A DNA stretch of 64,000 nucleotides, taken from the NCBI RefSeq assembly GCF_021440195.1, contig NZ_JAJTSZ010000010.1, positions 1 through 64,000 of the forward strand, given 5' to 3'. The translations under genes were made by a program, and so were the position numbers. The stretch's first letter is position 1. Each line of letters starts with the position of its first letter. Below are positions 15,601-24,993 of the stretch, one piece after another. A model generated the notes under the pieces. That model did no database searches, had not been told where the DNA came from, and saw nothing but the letters and a program-made list of their open reading frames with translations. The stretch is from Dyadobacter sp. CY356. Its GTDB lineage: Bacteria; Bacteroidota; Bacteroidia; Cytophagales; Spirosomataceae.

Positions 15601-18600
15601 TTATTTGAAGTTTCGGCCAGAAGGGAAAATCTCGGTTTGTACCGGCTTTCGTACCTGTGTTTTCCGGTTGACAGCCTGGGAAGCATACTCGTCTTTTTCA
15701 TCCGCTCGTGAAAGTGTCTGTACTGGTGGATCTATGTTGGTCTGGTTCATTTCTCTAAGAAGATGTGACATATCAAAACAACTCCTGACGATCACATGCG
15801 TTACTTCACCCTCCCTTTGCAGTTTACCTTCCACCATAAGAAGTCTTGCCCTCAGTATTTCCTTTCGGTAAGTTTCAAAAAGATTCTGAAAAACCACCAG
15901 ATTGGCAAAACCTGTTTCATCTTCAATGGTAATAAAACAGACCCCGCCCGCTGTGCCGGGCCTTTGTCTGATAAGCACAAGCCCTGCAACACATAGGATC
16001 ATTCCATCCCGGTAATTAGCCAGGTTACCGGTAGCGACTGCATGCTGAGCAGAGAGTTTTTCTCTGACAAAGCTGACCGGATGCGCTTTTAACGAAAGCG
16101 AGGTTGAAGCATAATCCTGCACCACGTGCTCGGATGCGCTCATCTTAGGCAGCTGTACCGTAGGTTCGAACAGGCTCTGCGACTGCTGCCCGCTGAAAAT
16201 TCCCATAGGCCTGTCAGCCAGCGCGGAGGCATCCCACATCGCTTTTCTTCGGTCCATGCCCATGGATCGGAAAGCGTCCGCATCCGCCAGTTTTTCAAGT
16301 GTAACCTGAGAGACGCCCGCATCCCTTATTTGATGAATACTTTCATAAGACTGGTCTCGGCAGGATAAAAGTGTCCAGATTTCATCTTCACGGAGCCCTT
16401 TGACTTGTCTGAAACCAAGACGAACAGCGTGGTACTTTCCAGCTTTTTCTTCGAGCATATTATCCCAAACTGAAAGATTTACATCTACGGGCCTGACTTG
16501 CACTTCATGCTTTTTGGCATCGATGACAATCTGTGCTGGCTGATAAAATCCCATCGGCATGCTGTTTAAAAGTGCAGCGGCAAATATTTCAGGATAATAG
16601 CATTTAATCCAGCTGGAAACATAGACCAAAAGCGCGAAACTGGCCGCATGGCTTTCTGGGAAACCATAACTTCCAAAGCCTTCAAGCTGTTTAAAAACCC
16701 TGCGTGCATATTCTTCGGTATACCCGTTTTTAACCATGCCTTCCACCAGTTTTTTCTCATATTGCATGACCATACCTTTAACCTTAAATGTTGCCATACT
16801 ACGGCGGAGCCCGTCGGCCTCTGCTGGGGTAAAACCCGCCGCCACAATAGCAATCTTCATGGCCTGCTCCTGAAAAAGGGGAACCCCAAGGGTCCTTCCC
16901 AAGATATCTTCAAGCTCTTTAGAAGGGTAGGTAACCGCTTCCTCACCATTACGTCTTCTCAGATAAGGATGCACCATATCACCCTGAATGGGCCCGGGAC
17001 GAACAATGGCTACCTCAATGACAAGATCATAAAAGCACTTTGGGCGCAGCCTTGGCAGCATCGACTGTTGGGCGCGGCTTTCAATCTGAAATACCCCGAT
17101 AGTATCGGCCTGGGTAATCATCTCATAGACGGCCGGGTCGTCCTGCGGAACGTTGGCCAGTGTCAGATCCTGGTTATAATGCTTTTTGGCCAGATCAAAT
17201 GCTTTGCGGATACAGGTCAGCATGCCGAGCGCAAGCACATCTATTTTTAAAAATCCCAATGTGTCAATATCGTCCTTATTCCATTCAATGTTGGTCCTGT
17301 CGGGCATGCGGGCATTAATGATCGGGCACAGATCGGTGATCTTTCCCTGGGTAATTACAAAGCCGCCGGTATGCTGGCCAAGCTGCCTTGGAAAGCCCAT
17401 GAACTGCGAGGTCAGATCCAGTACTTTTCTTAAATGCGCATCATCGGGATTAAAGCCGTGCTCACTGATTTTTTTTCCGTCAAACCACTCGTCAGTAAAT
17501 TCCCATATTGAATTAGATAATCTGTTAATAGCATCAACAGACATACCCATCGCTTTGGCCACATCGCGGATAGCACCCTTCTGATGCAGCTGGGTTACTG
17601 TGGCCACAATCGCAGAACGGTCACGGCCATACTTGCTGTAAATATATTGAATAACCTCCTCACGGCGTTCATGCTCAAAATCCACGTCTATGTCCGGCGG
17701 CTCGTTTCTTGCCGAGGAAATAAAGCGCTCAAAAAGAAGGTCAAATTTTGTAGGATCGACTGAGGTGATACCCAAGCAAAAACAGACGGTGGAATTTGCC
17801 GCTGAGCCGCGTCCCTGGCAAAGGATCCGCTGCTGCCGGGCAAAACGGACAATATCATATACCGTAAGAAAATAGGCAGCATAATCCATTTCTTTTATAA
17901 ATTCCATTTCATAATGGATGGAAGAGACGATCTTTTCTGGCAGTACATCACCATAAATTTCTTTTGCGCCTTTCCAGGTAAGGTAAATAAGTTCTTCCAT
18001 TGGGCTCCGTCCTTCGCTGGTGATTTCTTCGGGATACTCGTATTTCAATGAGTCCAGTGAAAACATGCAGGCATCAGCAATCTGGCGCGCGCGAAGAATG
18101 GCATCAGGATATTTACGAAACACCCGCTGCATTTCCTGACTGGTCTTCAAATGACGCTCGGCGTTCTGATGAAGGCGGAAGCCGGCATTGTAGATCGTGC
18201 ATTTCTCGCGGATGCAGGTCATCACATCCTGGAGTTGCCTTCTGAGCGGATGGTGGTAATACACATCGTTTGTTGCGGCCATTGGAATATCAAACCGCTG
18301 GGATAGTTTGTATAAGCGGTAGAGTATTTTGGCATCATCACCCAGATAGCAGCGGCTTGCCCCCAGAAACAAACTGTCTCCCAGTTCTTTCTTATAACGC
18401 CTTAGACTTATTTCAAAGGAAGGGGCCAGCTCAAAATGTTCGTTGAGATGATCCGGTGGAAGTACGATAAAAAGCATCCCTTCGGCATGCGCATACACAT
18501 CTGTCTGATACAAATCACATTTTCCTTTTTCAGTCCGGAGATTGCCCAGTGAGAGAAGGCCACTGAGCCGGGCGTATGCATCCTTATTGGTAGGGTAGGC

Positions 18601-18828
18601 CAGAAGACTTGGCCCGTCAATAAGATTAAGCCGGCACCCGACAATTAACCGGATATTTTTAAGCTTGGCTGCCGCGTGAGCTCTGACGATGCCTGCCAGC
18701 GTATTGTGATCTGTGATTGCGATCGCATCATAACCAAGCTCTGCGGCGTGCTCGACAAGCTCCTCGGGATGTGAGCCGCCTCTTAAAAAGCTAAAATTGG
18801 ATGTGACCTGAAGTTCAACGTAGCTCAT
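15601..18828 (-). CDS. dnaE2: Error-prone DNA polymerase III alpha subunit DnaE2 (ImuC)
   Basis: A 1075-residue C-family polymerase that carries out translesion synthesis in the inducible mutasome. The N-terminal PHP domain shows NFSFLRGGSHPEEL and AITDHNTLAG (residues about 11-46). The palm carries the catalytic aspartates in PDIDVDF (378-384; Asp379 and Asp381) and the third in GFLKIDVLALG (Asp530). An OB-fold lies near 950-1030 (GLVLIRQRPGTAGGVCFITI). Length and motif set match DnaE2 rather than replicative DnaE1, which is longer. It is the third gene of a tight operon: imuB ends 23 bases upstream. Expression is probably governed by the S24-type repressor facing imuA. Confidence 0.96.
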   Translation of the reverse strand: MSYVELQVTSNFSFLRGGSHPEELVEHAAELGYDAIAITDHNTLAGIVRAHAAAKLKNIRLIVGCRLNLIDGPSLLAYPTNKDAYARLSGLLSLGNLRTEKGKCDLYQTDVYAHAEGMLFIVLPPDHLNEHFELAPSFEISLRRYKKELGDSLFLGASRCYLGDDAKILYRLYKLSQRFDIPMAATNDVYYHHPLRRQLQDVMTCIREKCTIYNAGFRLHQNAERHLKTSQEMQRVFRKYPDAILRARQIADACMFSLDSLKYEYPEEITSEGRSPMEELIYLTWKGAKEIYGDVLPEKIVSSIHYEMEFIKEMDYAAYFLTVYDIVRFARQQRILCQGRGSAANSTVCFCLGITSVDPTKFDLLFERFISSARNEPPDIDVDFEHERREEVIQYIYSKYGRDRSAIVATVTQLHQKGAIRDVAKAMGMSVDAINRLSNSIWEFTDEWFDGKKISEHGFNPDDAHLRKVLDLTSQFMGFPRQLGQHTGGFVITQGKITDLCPIINARMPDRTNIEWNKDDIDTLGFLKIDVLALGMLTCIRKAFDLAKKHYNQDLTLANVPQDDPAVYEMITQADTIGVFQIESRAQQSMLPRLRPKCFYDLVIEVAIVRPGPIQGDMVHPYLRRRNGEEAVTYPSKELEDILGRTLGVPLFQEQAMKIAIVAAGFTPAEADGLRRSMATFKVKGMVMQYEKKLVEGMVKNGYTEEYARRVFKQLEGFGSYGFPESHAASFALLVYVSSWIKCYYPEIFAAALLNSMPMGFYQPAQIVIDAKKHEVQVRPVDVNLSVWDNMLEEKAGKYHAVRLGFRQVKGLREDEIWTLLSCRDQSYESIHQIRDAGVSQVTLEKLADADAFRSMGMDRRKAMWDASALADRPMGIFSGQQSQSLFEPTVQLPKMSASEHVVQDYASTSLSLKAHPVSFVREKLSAQHAVATGNLANYRDGMILCVAGLVLIRQRPGTAGGVCFITIEDETGFANLVVFQNLFETYRKEILRARLLMVEGKLQREGEVTHVIVRSCFDMSHLLREMNQTNIDPPVQTLSRADEKDEYASQAVNRKTQVRKPVQTEIFPSGRNFK

Positions 18829-18851
18829 AACTTATAACTTATAGCTGTTAA

Positions 18852-20351
18852 TCATGAGAAAAATCCGTGAATAAACCACTCAGGGTTGTGCTCGCCATAA
18901 TTACCTAACCTGAAAATCCAAAAGCGGGCACCGTCCTGATCCTCGACGCAGTAGTAATCTCTGTGAAGGCCTTCCTGTATCCACCATTCCTGCTCGATCC
19001 GCTCTGGTCCATCTGCTTTTTTGATGTGATGAATCTCTCCTTTGTACCGGAATAACATGGGCGGATAATCCGGTACAGGTGCAGTCACTTGAATAATTTC
19101 TGGCTTAGCCAGCAGACTTACAGGTCTTGGCCGGTCGGTTCGCCAGTTGCACTGGGGTTTTTCTGCCAGAGATGTTGCTGTTTTGATAGCGCGCTCAGGC
19201 CAGTAATGCTCCTCTGGTAAGTAACGGTGGACAATATCCATTCCGCCGCGCCCGGTCAGCCGGTCAAGAAGCTCAGAGATTTCAGTCAGATCGCTGGTGC
19301 CTGAAATGTTCCAAAGTGTTTCCTGGACAGCATCAAGCTGCTCGGTTACAGGTGCTTCCAAAATAAAAAGCTCAAAACCAAGATCTGGGCGAAGGGATGA
19401 AATTTTAAGCTGGAAAAGTTTAAAAAGGTGTTCCAGATTACAGCAGGCATTATTAGTACCGATCTCGATAAGCTGCTGGGCACCATCCATCCGGAAACCT
19501 TTGAATACAGCCTTTCTCAGCCCTTTATTTTCAGATGTAAGTCTGGTGCAAAGCGCTTCGAGCAATGTTCTAAGCGCGATTTCAATGCTGGAAGCAGTCC
19601 GGATCGGTTCCAGACAGGGAAGCCTGTGCTGGTAGGGAACAACCGGGCAAATAGGTTCAATAGTTTCCTGCATGTAGCCAAGTGCCTGATCAAGGCGGTT
19701 CAGTAACTGCTGACCAAAACGGCGGCGTAGCACCGAGCGGGGCATGTCAATAAAACTTCCGATCTGGTAAAACCCAAGCTTGTTCATACGATCAAGCGTT
19801 ACTTCTTCCAGTCGAAGGGCTGCGGGTGGGAGTGCAGAAAGGGCATGCTTCTGGGTGTGTGATTCAATAACCGGTGTGATTCTTCCGTAGCGGCATATCG
19901 CCCAGGCTGTTCCGATGGTATCTGCAGCGGCGGCTCTGACATGATAACCAGCACCACGGAGACGACTTGTGATATCTTTCAAATAGGCCCTCTCACTTCC
20001 CCAAAGATGCGCGCATCCGGTAATATCAAGAATCAGCCCACTGGGCATATCTGTTGCTACAACAGGTGAGTAGCGAAGACACCACTGAGCAAGCCCTTTT
20101 AAAAGTTTTCCGGCAAGTTCAGGTCTGTGCTCAAAGACCTGCAAACCTGGCAGAACAGCGCGGGCATCAGCCAGCACCATACCACAGACAATGCCCTGTT
20201 TTTCTGCTTCTGAACTAGCTGCTTGGATGAGCATTCTTCCGCGTTCAGGGGATGCCAGAACAAATGGCATGTCCTTTTGAGCCGGGTTGCGGATCACCCA
20301 GCGGTCTGTTAACAGATGAGAAAACCAGATTGAAACATAGCGCCTTGTCAT
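18852..20351 (-). CDS. imuB: ImuB, inactive Y-family polymerase-like mutasome hub
   Basis: A 499-residue Y-family polymerase homologue. In characterised systems ImuB is not a polymerase itself but bridges DnaE2 and ImuA to the sliding clamp. That fits here: the N terminus reads YVSIWFSHLLTDRW with no DxD catalytic motif, and the usual DE motif is replaced by SGLILDITGCAHLWG (about residues 105-119). The helix-hairpin region (LGFYQIGSFIDMPRSVL, near 190) and little-finger region follow. The C-terminal part contains the typical WWIQEGLHRDYYCVEDQDG segment. It lies one base from the imuA stop codon and 23 bases before dnaE2, so all three are surely co-transcribed. Confidence 0.94.
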   Translation of the reverse strand: MTRRYVSIWFSHLLTDRWVIRNPAQKDMPFVLASPERGRMLIQAASSEAEKQGIVCGMVLADARAVLPGLQVFEHRPELAGKLLKGLAQWCLRYSPVVATDMPSGLILDITGCAHLWGSERAYLKDITSRLRGAGYHVRAAAADTIGTAWAICRYGRITPVIESHTQKHALSALPPAALRLEEVTLDRMNKLGFYQIGSFIDMPRSVLRRRFGQQLLNRLDQALGYMQETIEPICPVVPYQHRLPCLEPIRTASSIEIALRTLLEALCTRLTSENKGLRKAVFKGFRMDGAQQLIEIGTNNACCNLEHLFKLFQLKISSLRPDLGFELFILEAPVTEQLDAVQETLWNISGTSDLTEISELLDRLTGRGGMDIVHRYLPEEHYWPERAIKTATSLAEKPQCNWRTDRPRPVSLLAKPEIIQVTAPVPDYPPMLFRYKGEIHHIKKADGPERIEQEWWIQEGLHRDYYCVEDQDGARFWIFRLGNYGEHNPEWFIHGFFS

Positions 20352-20352
20352 A

Positions 20353-21093
20353 TCATCCCGTTTTTAATAGATCCTTGTCCGGCGCCGTTTGCACTGGCTT
20401 CTCTACATGATCAAAGCTTCCGGATGTCCACTGGATCTGCCAGTGTCCTGGCTCCCCGTTGCGTACTTTCAAAAGCTGTACATCCCAGCGGAAGAATCCC
20501 ATTCCTGGCATGTCCTGCTCCAACGCGCTTGCAATAGGTGCGACTTTCCATCTTGCCGCACAGGCCGTACTGCCCATCGTTCTTGGATTCATGCGGTGCA
20601 AAAGCCCTGTGACCCGGCTCTTTTCAACGGCTAGCTGCAAACGCCGTGACGCGGTCAAATCCATATCCTTGATTTCGGCGATGACTGCCGAAAGTGCCTG
20701 GCATTTAAGTGCCTCTTCGCTCATCCAAAGCAAATCCTTTTCATTATTTACATCAATGAAAATAACCCGGTCAGGATCAATCCCAAAAAATTTAAGAGCA
20801 GGTGGGTAAAGTGTTCTTTTCTGGCTAATCCAAAGAGACAAACCGCCTCCTTGCATCAGTTTACCTAATAGTGCGGCCATAAACCCGGTTGTGGCCGCAG
20901 CATCCACAGGGGAGCTGCTGATTAGCTCATGAACAGCGCCTGTTGGGAAGATCTGGTTTGGGAAACTATTCTCAATGAATCCCAGCCCAAAATTGACGCG
21001 TTTGCCCTGGGTAGGCGCAGTGAAACCCTGCAAAGAATAAATCTGTTTTTGCAGGGTTTCAAAAATGTCGTTTTTGATGGCTGGCTGTTTCAT
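20353..21093 (-). CDS. imuA: ImuA, RecA-like mutasome protein
   Basis: A 246-residue protein of the ImuA/RecA-like group that acts with ImuB and DnaE2 in damage-induced mutagenesis. The recA-like core includes FPTGAVHELISSSPVDAAAT (about residues 50-69), a position corresponding to the nucleotide loop but without a classical GxxxxGKT, and a beta-strand/helix region SLWISQKRTLYPPALKFFGI. The end (GHWQIQWTSGSFDHV) is typical of the family. It is the first gene of the operon. Its start is 32 bases from a perfect inverted repeat and faces the divergently transcribed S24 repressor gene. Confidence 0.92.
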   Translation of the reverse strand: MKQPAIKNDIFETLQKQIYSLQGFTAPTQGKRVNFGLGFIENSFPNQIFPTGAVHELISSSPVDAAATTGFMAALLGKLMQGGGLSLWISQKRTLYPPALKFFGIDPDRVIFIDVNNEKDLLWMSEEALKCQALSAVIAEIKDMDLTASRRLQLAVEKSRVTGLLHRMNPRTMGSTACAARWKVAPIASALEQDMPGMGFFRWDVQLLKVRNGEPGHWQIQWTSGSFDHVEKPVQTAPDKDLLKTG

Positions 21094-21103
21094 AAGTTGA
21101 TTA

Positions 21104-21163
21104 TTTAGTTTACATTTGATACGATTTGTATCAAAGTGATGATTGTAATGATAACAAACTAAA
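21104..21163. promoter_or_regulatory. Nested operator region between imuA and the S24 repressor
   Basis: Three symmetric elements lie in the 71-base divergent gap. An outer pair, TTTAGTTT (21104-21111) and AAACTAAA (21156-21163), brackets the region. Inside is a perfect inverted repeat TTTGATAC-N5-GTATCAAA (21115-21135), and next to it a near-perfect TTGTAATGATAACAA (21143-21157). A TACATTTG match to the Bacteroidota -7 form (21111-21118) for the repressor gene overlaps the central repeat. This layout is what an autoregulating repressor of a divergent operon would need. Binding is inferred. Confidence 0.7.
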
Positions 21164-21164
21164 A

Positions 21165-21974
21165 ATGAATAGTCAAAAAATATTTTTCGGCATTAACATT
21201 AAATTCCTCAGAGAGAGGCGTAAAATGAACCAGGAGTCGCTGGCTGAAAAGCTGTCTCTGACGCGCTCAAAGCTGAATGCATTAGAAAATGGGCATACCA
21301 AAGCGCCTCAACCGGATGACTATTTACGCTTCTCGGATTTCTTTAAAATAAGTGTGGATAGTCTGCTGCGGGTTAACCTTGCCAAGCTTTCTGAGCTTAA
21401 ACTCCGGGAGCTGGAAGCGGGAAATGATGTGTACATGACCGGCAGTAATATCAGGGTTCTGGCCATTACAGTCAATGATCAAAATAAAGAGAATGTAGAG
21501 TACGTGCCTGTGAAGGCAAAAGCCGGTTACCGCAGCGGATACAGTGACCCGGAGTTTCTGGCAAAACTTCCCAGGTTTAATCTGCCTAACCTTCCAAAGT
21601 CAGGAACATTCCGGATGTTTCCGACAGTGGGTGACTCGATGCTTCCCATACCCGAGAAAAGCGACATCATCACAGAGTATGTGCAGGACTGGAAAAGTCT
21701 GAAACCTGATACGCTTTGCATCGTCATTCTTAAAGGGGAGCAGGATTTTGTTTTTAAGCAGGTTACGGTAAATGAGGATGGGACTATACTGCTGCGCTCT
21801 ATAAATAGTCTTTATCAGCCTTATACAGTTTCAGCACATGATATTATAGAGATATGGAAGTACCGCAGTTTTTTAAGCCAGTCCATACCAAATGCGACCA
21901 CAAATCAGGATCAGATGATGAAAGTTCTTTTGGATGTGCAGCAGCAGATCAGCAGGATTAATAAAAGAGGGTAA
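21165..21974 (+). CDS. XRE-HTH/S24 (LexA-like) self-cleaving repressor
   Basis: A 269-residue regulator starting at the ATG at 21165; an upstream TTG start would lie inside the operator. The N-terminal HTH (NIKFLRERRKMNQESLAEKL, about residues 11-30, then LTRSKLNALENGHT) binds DNA. The C-terminal S24 domain has a cleavage-like Ala-Gly bond in VKAKAGYRSGY (Ala120-Gly121), catalytic Ser158 in VGDSMLP and catalytic Lys198 in FVFKQVTV. Spacings of 38 and 40 residues are close to LexA. It is divergent from imuA across nested palindromes, so it probably represses the mutasome operon and itself and is inactivated by RecA filaments after DNA damage (inference). Confidence 0.9.
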   Translation: MNSQKIFFGINIKFLRERRKMNQESLAEKLSLTRSKLNALENGHTKAPQPDDYLRFSDFFKISVDSLLRVNLAKLSELKLRELEAGNDVYMTGSNIRVLAITVNDQNKENVEYVPVKAKAGYRSGYSDPEFLAKLPRFNLPNLPKSGTFRMFPTVGDSMLPIPEKSDIITEYVQDWKSLKPDTLCIVILKGEQDFVFKQVTVNEDGTILLRSINSLYQPYTVSAHDIIEIWKYRSFLSQSIPNATTNQDQMMKVLLDVQQQISRINKRG

Positions 21975-22654
21975 AAGGTTGTTTCCATGGTAATACTGCA
22001 TAAATTTTAATTGAAATCTATCTGGTTAAATGTTGCACAGATGTTAGCCAAAGTTAATTACATTGACTATAACGATGATTGAAAGCCGTTTTGGTATGGT
22101 TCAGTAAATTATTACGCTTGGTTTTTGGAAGTATCGTACTTAGCAAGCTATTAATAGCTTGCTAAGGTAATTGAATGTACTTACTGTCTTAATTATAGCG
22201 GACTAGTTCTCCATGTAACTAATGATCATATTCACTTAAAAACCGCGGGTGAGCTCTTATCTGGCGGCAGCGGCTGCAAATCTTTACTTTTGTTCTTATG
22301 CTACAACGGCCTGGTTTGTGTTGTCTTTAAATTTTTCTGCCTGCAAACTTACAACATCTTGTGCCAGGCTCGGCCGCCGGACTGCTTACAATGAAGCCAG
22401 TATTTTCTTATCTGCAGATTTAAATAACCCGGTTTTCTGACTAAATGGTTTGCAATAGGGGAGGTGAAAAAGTGCCGCTTTTCCTTTATAAAATAGTGAT
22501 TATATCATCATGCCAATCAAATTTAAATGATATAGATGCAGGGTGAACTTTACATTATAGCGTCTATATGATTACCCGCAACGTGCCGGGTAAGGCTGTT
22601 AAACTGCAATCAGAGCCTGTCTTCAAATAGTTTATTAACTCTACTATAAATCCG
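21975..22654. other. Gene-free gap with a 26-bp perfect palindrome
   Basis: A perfect 26-bp palindrome at 22140-22165 has arms TTAGCAAGCTAT/ATAGCTTGCTAA around TA. It lies about 165 bases after the S24 repressor stop and has no T tract, so it is either a weak terminator or a protein site. A 63-codon frame at 22249-22440 shows no family features and is not called. Confidence 0.5.
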
Positions 22655-24688
22655 ATGTATCAGCGGTACAATATGTTGGTCAAAGCAAATGTACAGACTC
22701 TAATTTTTTTGTTATTTGTTCACTGCGCACAGGCCCAAAAGGTTGCCCAGCCTGTTCTTGGATACCGTTCTGTAAAAATTTTGAAAGAACGCGGGCTTAC
22801 CTTTAAAGACCTTAATAAAAATGGCAAACTGGATCGTTATGAAGACTGGCGGCTTGCTGTCGATACACGGGTCCAGGATTTGCTTTCCCAAATGAGCCTG
22901 GAAGAAAAAATAGGTTTTATGCTGATCAGTACAACCCGTATGGTTGGTGATAATGCGTTTCAACAAAATGCGCCCAAAACCGGCCCGGTAGAAATCACCA
23001 GTGATTTTAATGAAGAGGATCTGATACAACCCAACAATATATTCACAAGAAAGCCGCTTACTATACCGATCATGTCTGCTGCCGGGACAACAAAAGGGGT
23101 TACACAGTATCATCTGCGGCATTTTATTCTCAGGGCCAACCCTCCGGCAGCCATTATTGCCCAGTGGGCTAACCGCCTTCAGCAGCTTTGTGAAAACGAT
23201 CATTTGGGCATACCCGCCATTGTCGCTTCCAATCCCCGCAACCATATTACGATTGATGCCGCTGTGGGGCTGAGTGTGGGAACCACTGCATTTTCAAAAT
23301 GGCCCGGAGAGCTGGGCCTGGCAGCCATGCGCGATTTCAAACTGACCCGCGAATTTGCAGATATTGCACGGCAGGAGTGGACTGCTGTGGGATTGCGTAA
23401 GGGCTATATGTACATGGCTGACCTTGCCACAGAACCCCGTTGGCAGCGGATCGAAGGTACCTTTGGCGAGGATGCGGATTTAGCTTCCCATATGATCCGC
23501 GAGGTGATTTTAGGTTTTCAGGGGATGCGGCTTGGAACAAACTCAGTGGCCATGACCACAAAACACTTCCCGGGCGGAGGGCCTCAGGTGAATGGTATGG
23601 ATTCTCATTTTGACTGGGGGAAATTTGCACATTATCCCGGCGGCAATTTTGAGTATCACTTAAAACCGTTTAAAGCGGCTATTGCGGCTGGCACTTCGGC
23701 CATTATGCCTTATTATTCAAGCCCCAAGGGGAAGGACTTTGAAGAAGTTGGCTTTTCATATAATAAAGCAATCATTCAGGATCTGCTTCGGGGAAAGCTT
23801 GGTTTTAAAGGCATTGTCAATTCTGACACCGGTCCGATAGAAATGATGCCCTGGGGGGTTGAGAATCTATCGCTGCACCAGCGTTATCAAAAGGCATTAA
23901 CTGCCGGTGTTGACCTTTTTTCAGGAACTGCGGACCCTTCCATTTTATTGGAAACAGTCAGCCAGGGTCTTGTGAGTGAAGCCCGTATTAACGAGTCGGT
24001 TCAAAGACTACTCAGAGAGAAATTCGAGCTTGGGCTTTTTGAAAACCCGTATGTGGATGTTGAAAAGGCGAAGGAAATTGTTGGCAGTACTTCGTTTCAA
24101 AAAAAGGCAGATCTGGCCCAAAGAAAATCGGTTGTATTGCTTCGTAATGATGCAAAACTTCTTCCTTTGAAAGCCAAAACCAAGCTGTACTTTGAAACTT
24201 ATTATGACAACGGGCGGGCTTCTGGGCCCATAACCGTGCACAAAGCTGCCGAATCCTCTGCATTTGAATTTGTTTCAAGTAAACAAGAAGCAGACGTCGT
24301 GCTGGTGTGGATTATTCCCAATGCCGGAGGTTTGTTTGCTTCGGGTAATAAACCGATTGAGCTGAACTTGTCAAAAAATAAAATAGATGTGCCTCACATC
24401 AATGAGCTGATCAGTAGCAAACCAGCTGTGCTTGTCATCAATTTTTCCAGCCCCTGGGTGCTCGATGAGATCGACAGTAAAGCAGCCAGCACGATCCTTG
24501 CTACTTTCGGTACAACGGCTGATGCCGTTCTGGACGTAGTAAGCGGGCAATTTAACCCAACAGGCAAACTGCCATTTACCATTCCGGTTTCAAACCAGGT
24601 CGTTACCGATAACAAATCTGATATTGCGGGCTCTATGGAACCGAAAGGTTACGCCTTGTTCAGTTTTGGTGCAGGTCTAAGTTATTAA
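22655..24688 (+). CDS. Exported glycoside hydrolase family 3 beta-glycosidase
   Basis: A 677-residue exported enzyme that would release terminal beta-linked sugars from oligosaccharides. The signal peptide ends near AQAQ (an alternative start is Met7 at 22673). An EF-hand-like loop, KDLNKNGKLDRYEDWR (about residues 50-65), precedes the GH3 N domain. Motifs include YMADLATEPRWQRIEGTFGE, the substrate-binding TTKHFPGGGPQ and the nucleophile region GIVNSDTGPIEMMPWG (the Asp of SDTG). The GH3 C domain follows (VVLLRNDAKLLPL, SSPWVLDEI, GQFNPTGKLPFTIP). It stops at FSFGAGLSY, so the C-terminal fibronectin-III domain of BglX-type enzymes is missing. A strong terminator follows; it appears to be a single-gene unit. 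Confidence 0.9.
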   Translation: MYQRYNMLVKANVQTLIFLLFVHCAQAQKVAQPVLGYRSVKILKERGLTFKDLNKNGKLDRYEDWRLAVDTRVQDLLSQMSLEEKIGFMLISTTRMVGDNAFQQNAPKTGPVEITSDFNEEDLIQPNNIFTRKPLTIPIMSAAGTTKGVTQYHLRHFILRANPPAAIIAQWANRLQQLCENDHLGIPAIVASNPRNHITIDAAVGLSVGTTAFSKWPGELGLAAMRDFKLTREFADIARQEWTAVGLRKGYMYMADLATEPRWQRIEGTFGEDADLASHMIREVILGFQGMRLGTNSVAMTTKHFPGGGPQVNGMDSHFDWGKFAHYPGGNFEYHLKPFKAAIAAGTSAIMPYYSSPKGKDFEEVGFSYNKAIIQDLLRGKLGFKGIVNSDTGPIEMMPWGVENLSLHQRYQKALTAGVDLFSGTADPSILLETVSQGLVSEARINESVQRLLREKFELGLFENPYVDVEKAKEIVGSTSFQKKADLAQRKSVVLLRNDAKLLPLKAKTKLYFETYYDNGRASGPITVHKAAESSAFEFVSSKQEADVVLVWIIPNAGGLFASGNKPIELNLSKNKIDVPHINELISSKPAVLVINFSSPWVLDEIDSKAASTILATFGTTADAVLDVVSGQFNPTGKLPFTIPVSNQVVTDNKSDIAGSMEPKGYALFSFGAGLSY

Positions 24689-24710
24689 CCATCATTTCAA
24701 AATAAAAAAT

Positions 24711-24757
24711 AAACCCTGCACCGCCATGAAACCATGGCAGTGCAGGGTTTTCATTTT
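24711..24757 (+). terminator. Strong terminator after the GH3 gene
   Basis: AAACCCTGCAC (24711-24721) and GCCATG (24723-24728) pair with CATGGC (24733-24738) and GTGCAGGGTTT (24740-24750) with one mismatch and a four-base loop, followed by TCATTTTTTT. Textbook intrinsic terminator. Confidence 0.88.
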
Positions 24758-24993
24758 TTTAATCTTTTCGGCCGCTCACCAGGTGCCTCTAGTATTTTAC
24801 TGTTCCGGTATAGTCTGAACTCCTTTGAAACAACGCCAATCGGCAACAGCTGGTCACAGAATCTGACAGTTTACCGTTCTTTTTATATCAAAATATATAC
24901 AAAAAGCGGCTACTTATATACAAAATGCCTCACCCGCTGGTTCAGATTCAGTACCGTCAACATATTCCATGTTGTATACCACCGGGTCCACCT

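Noticed and set aside
18852..20351. ImuB as an active Y-family polymerase
   Set aside because: The DxD and DE catalytic motifs are missing, as in known ImuB proteins.
22249..22440. A 63-codon frame between the S24 repressor and the GH3 gene
   Set aside because: Low-complexity alanine-rich start and no motif; looks random.
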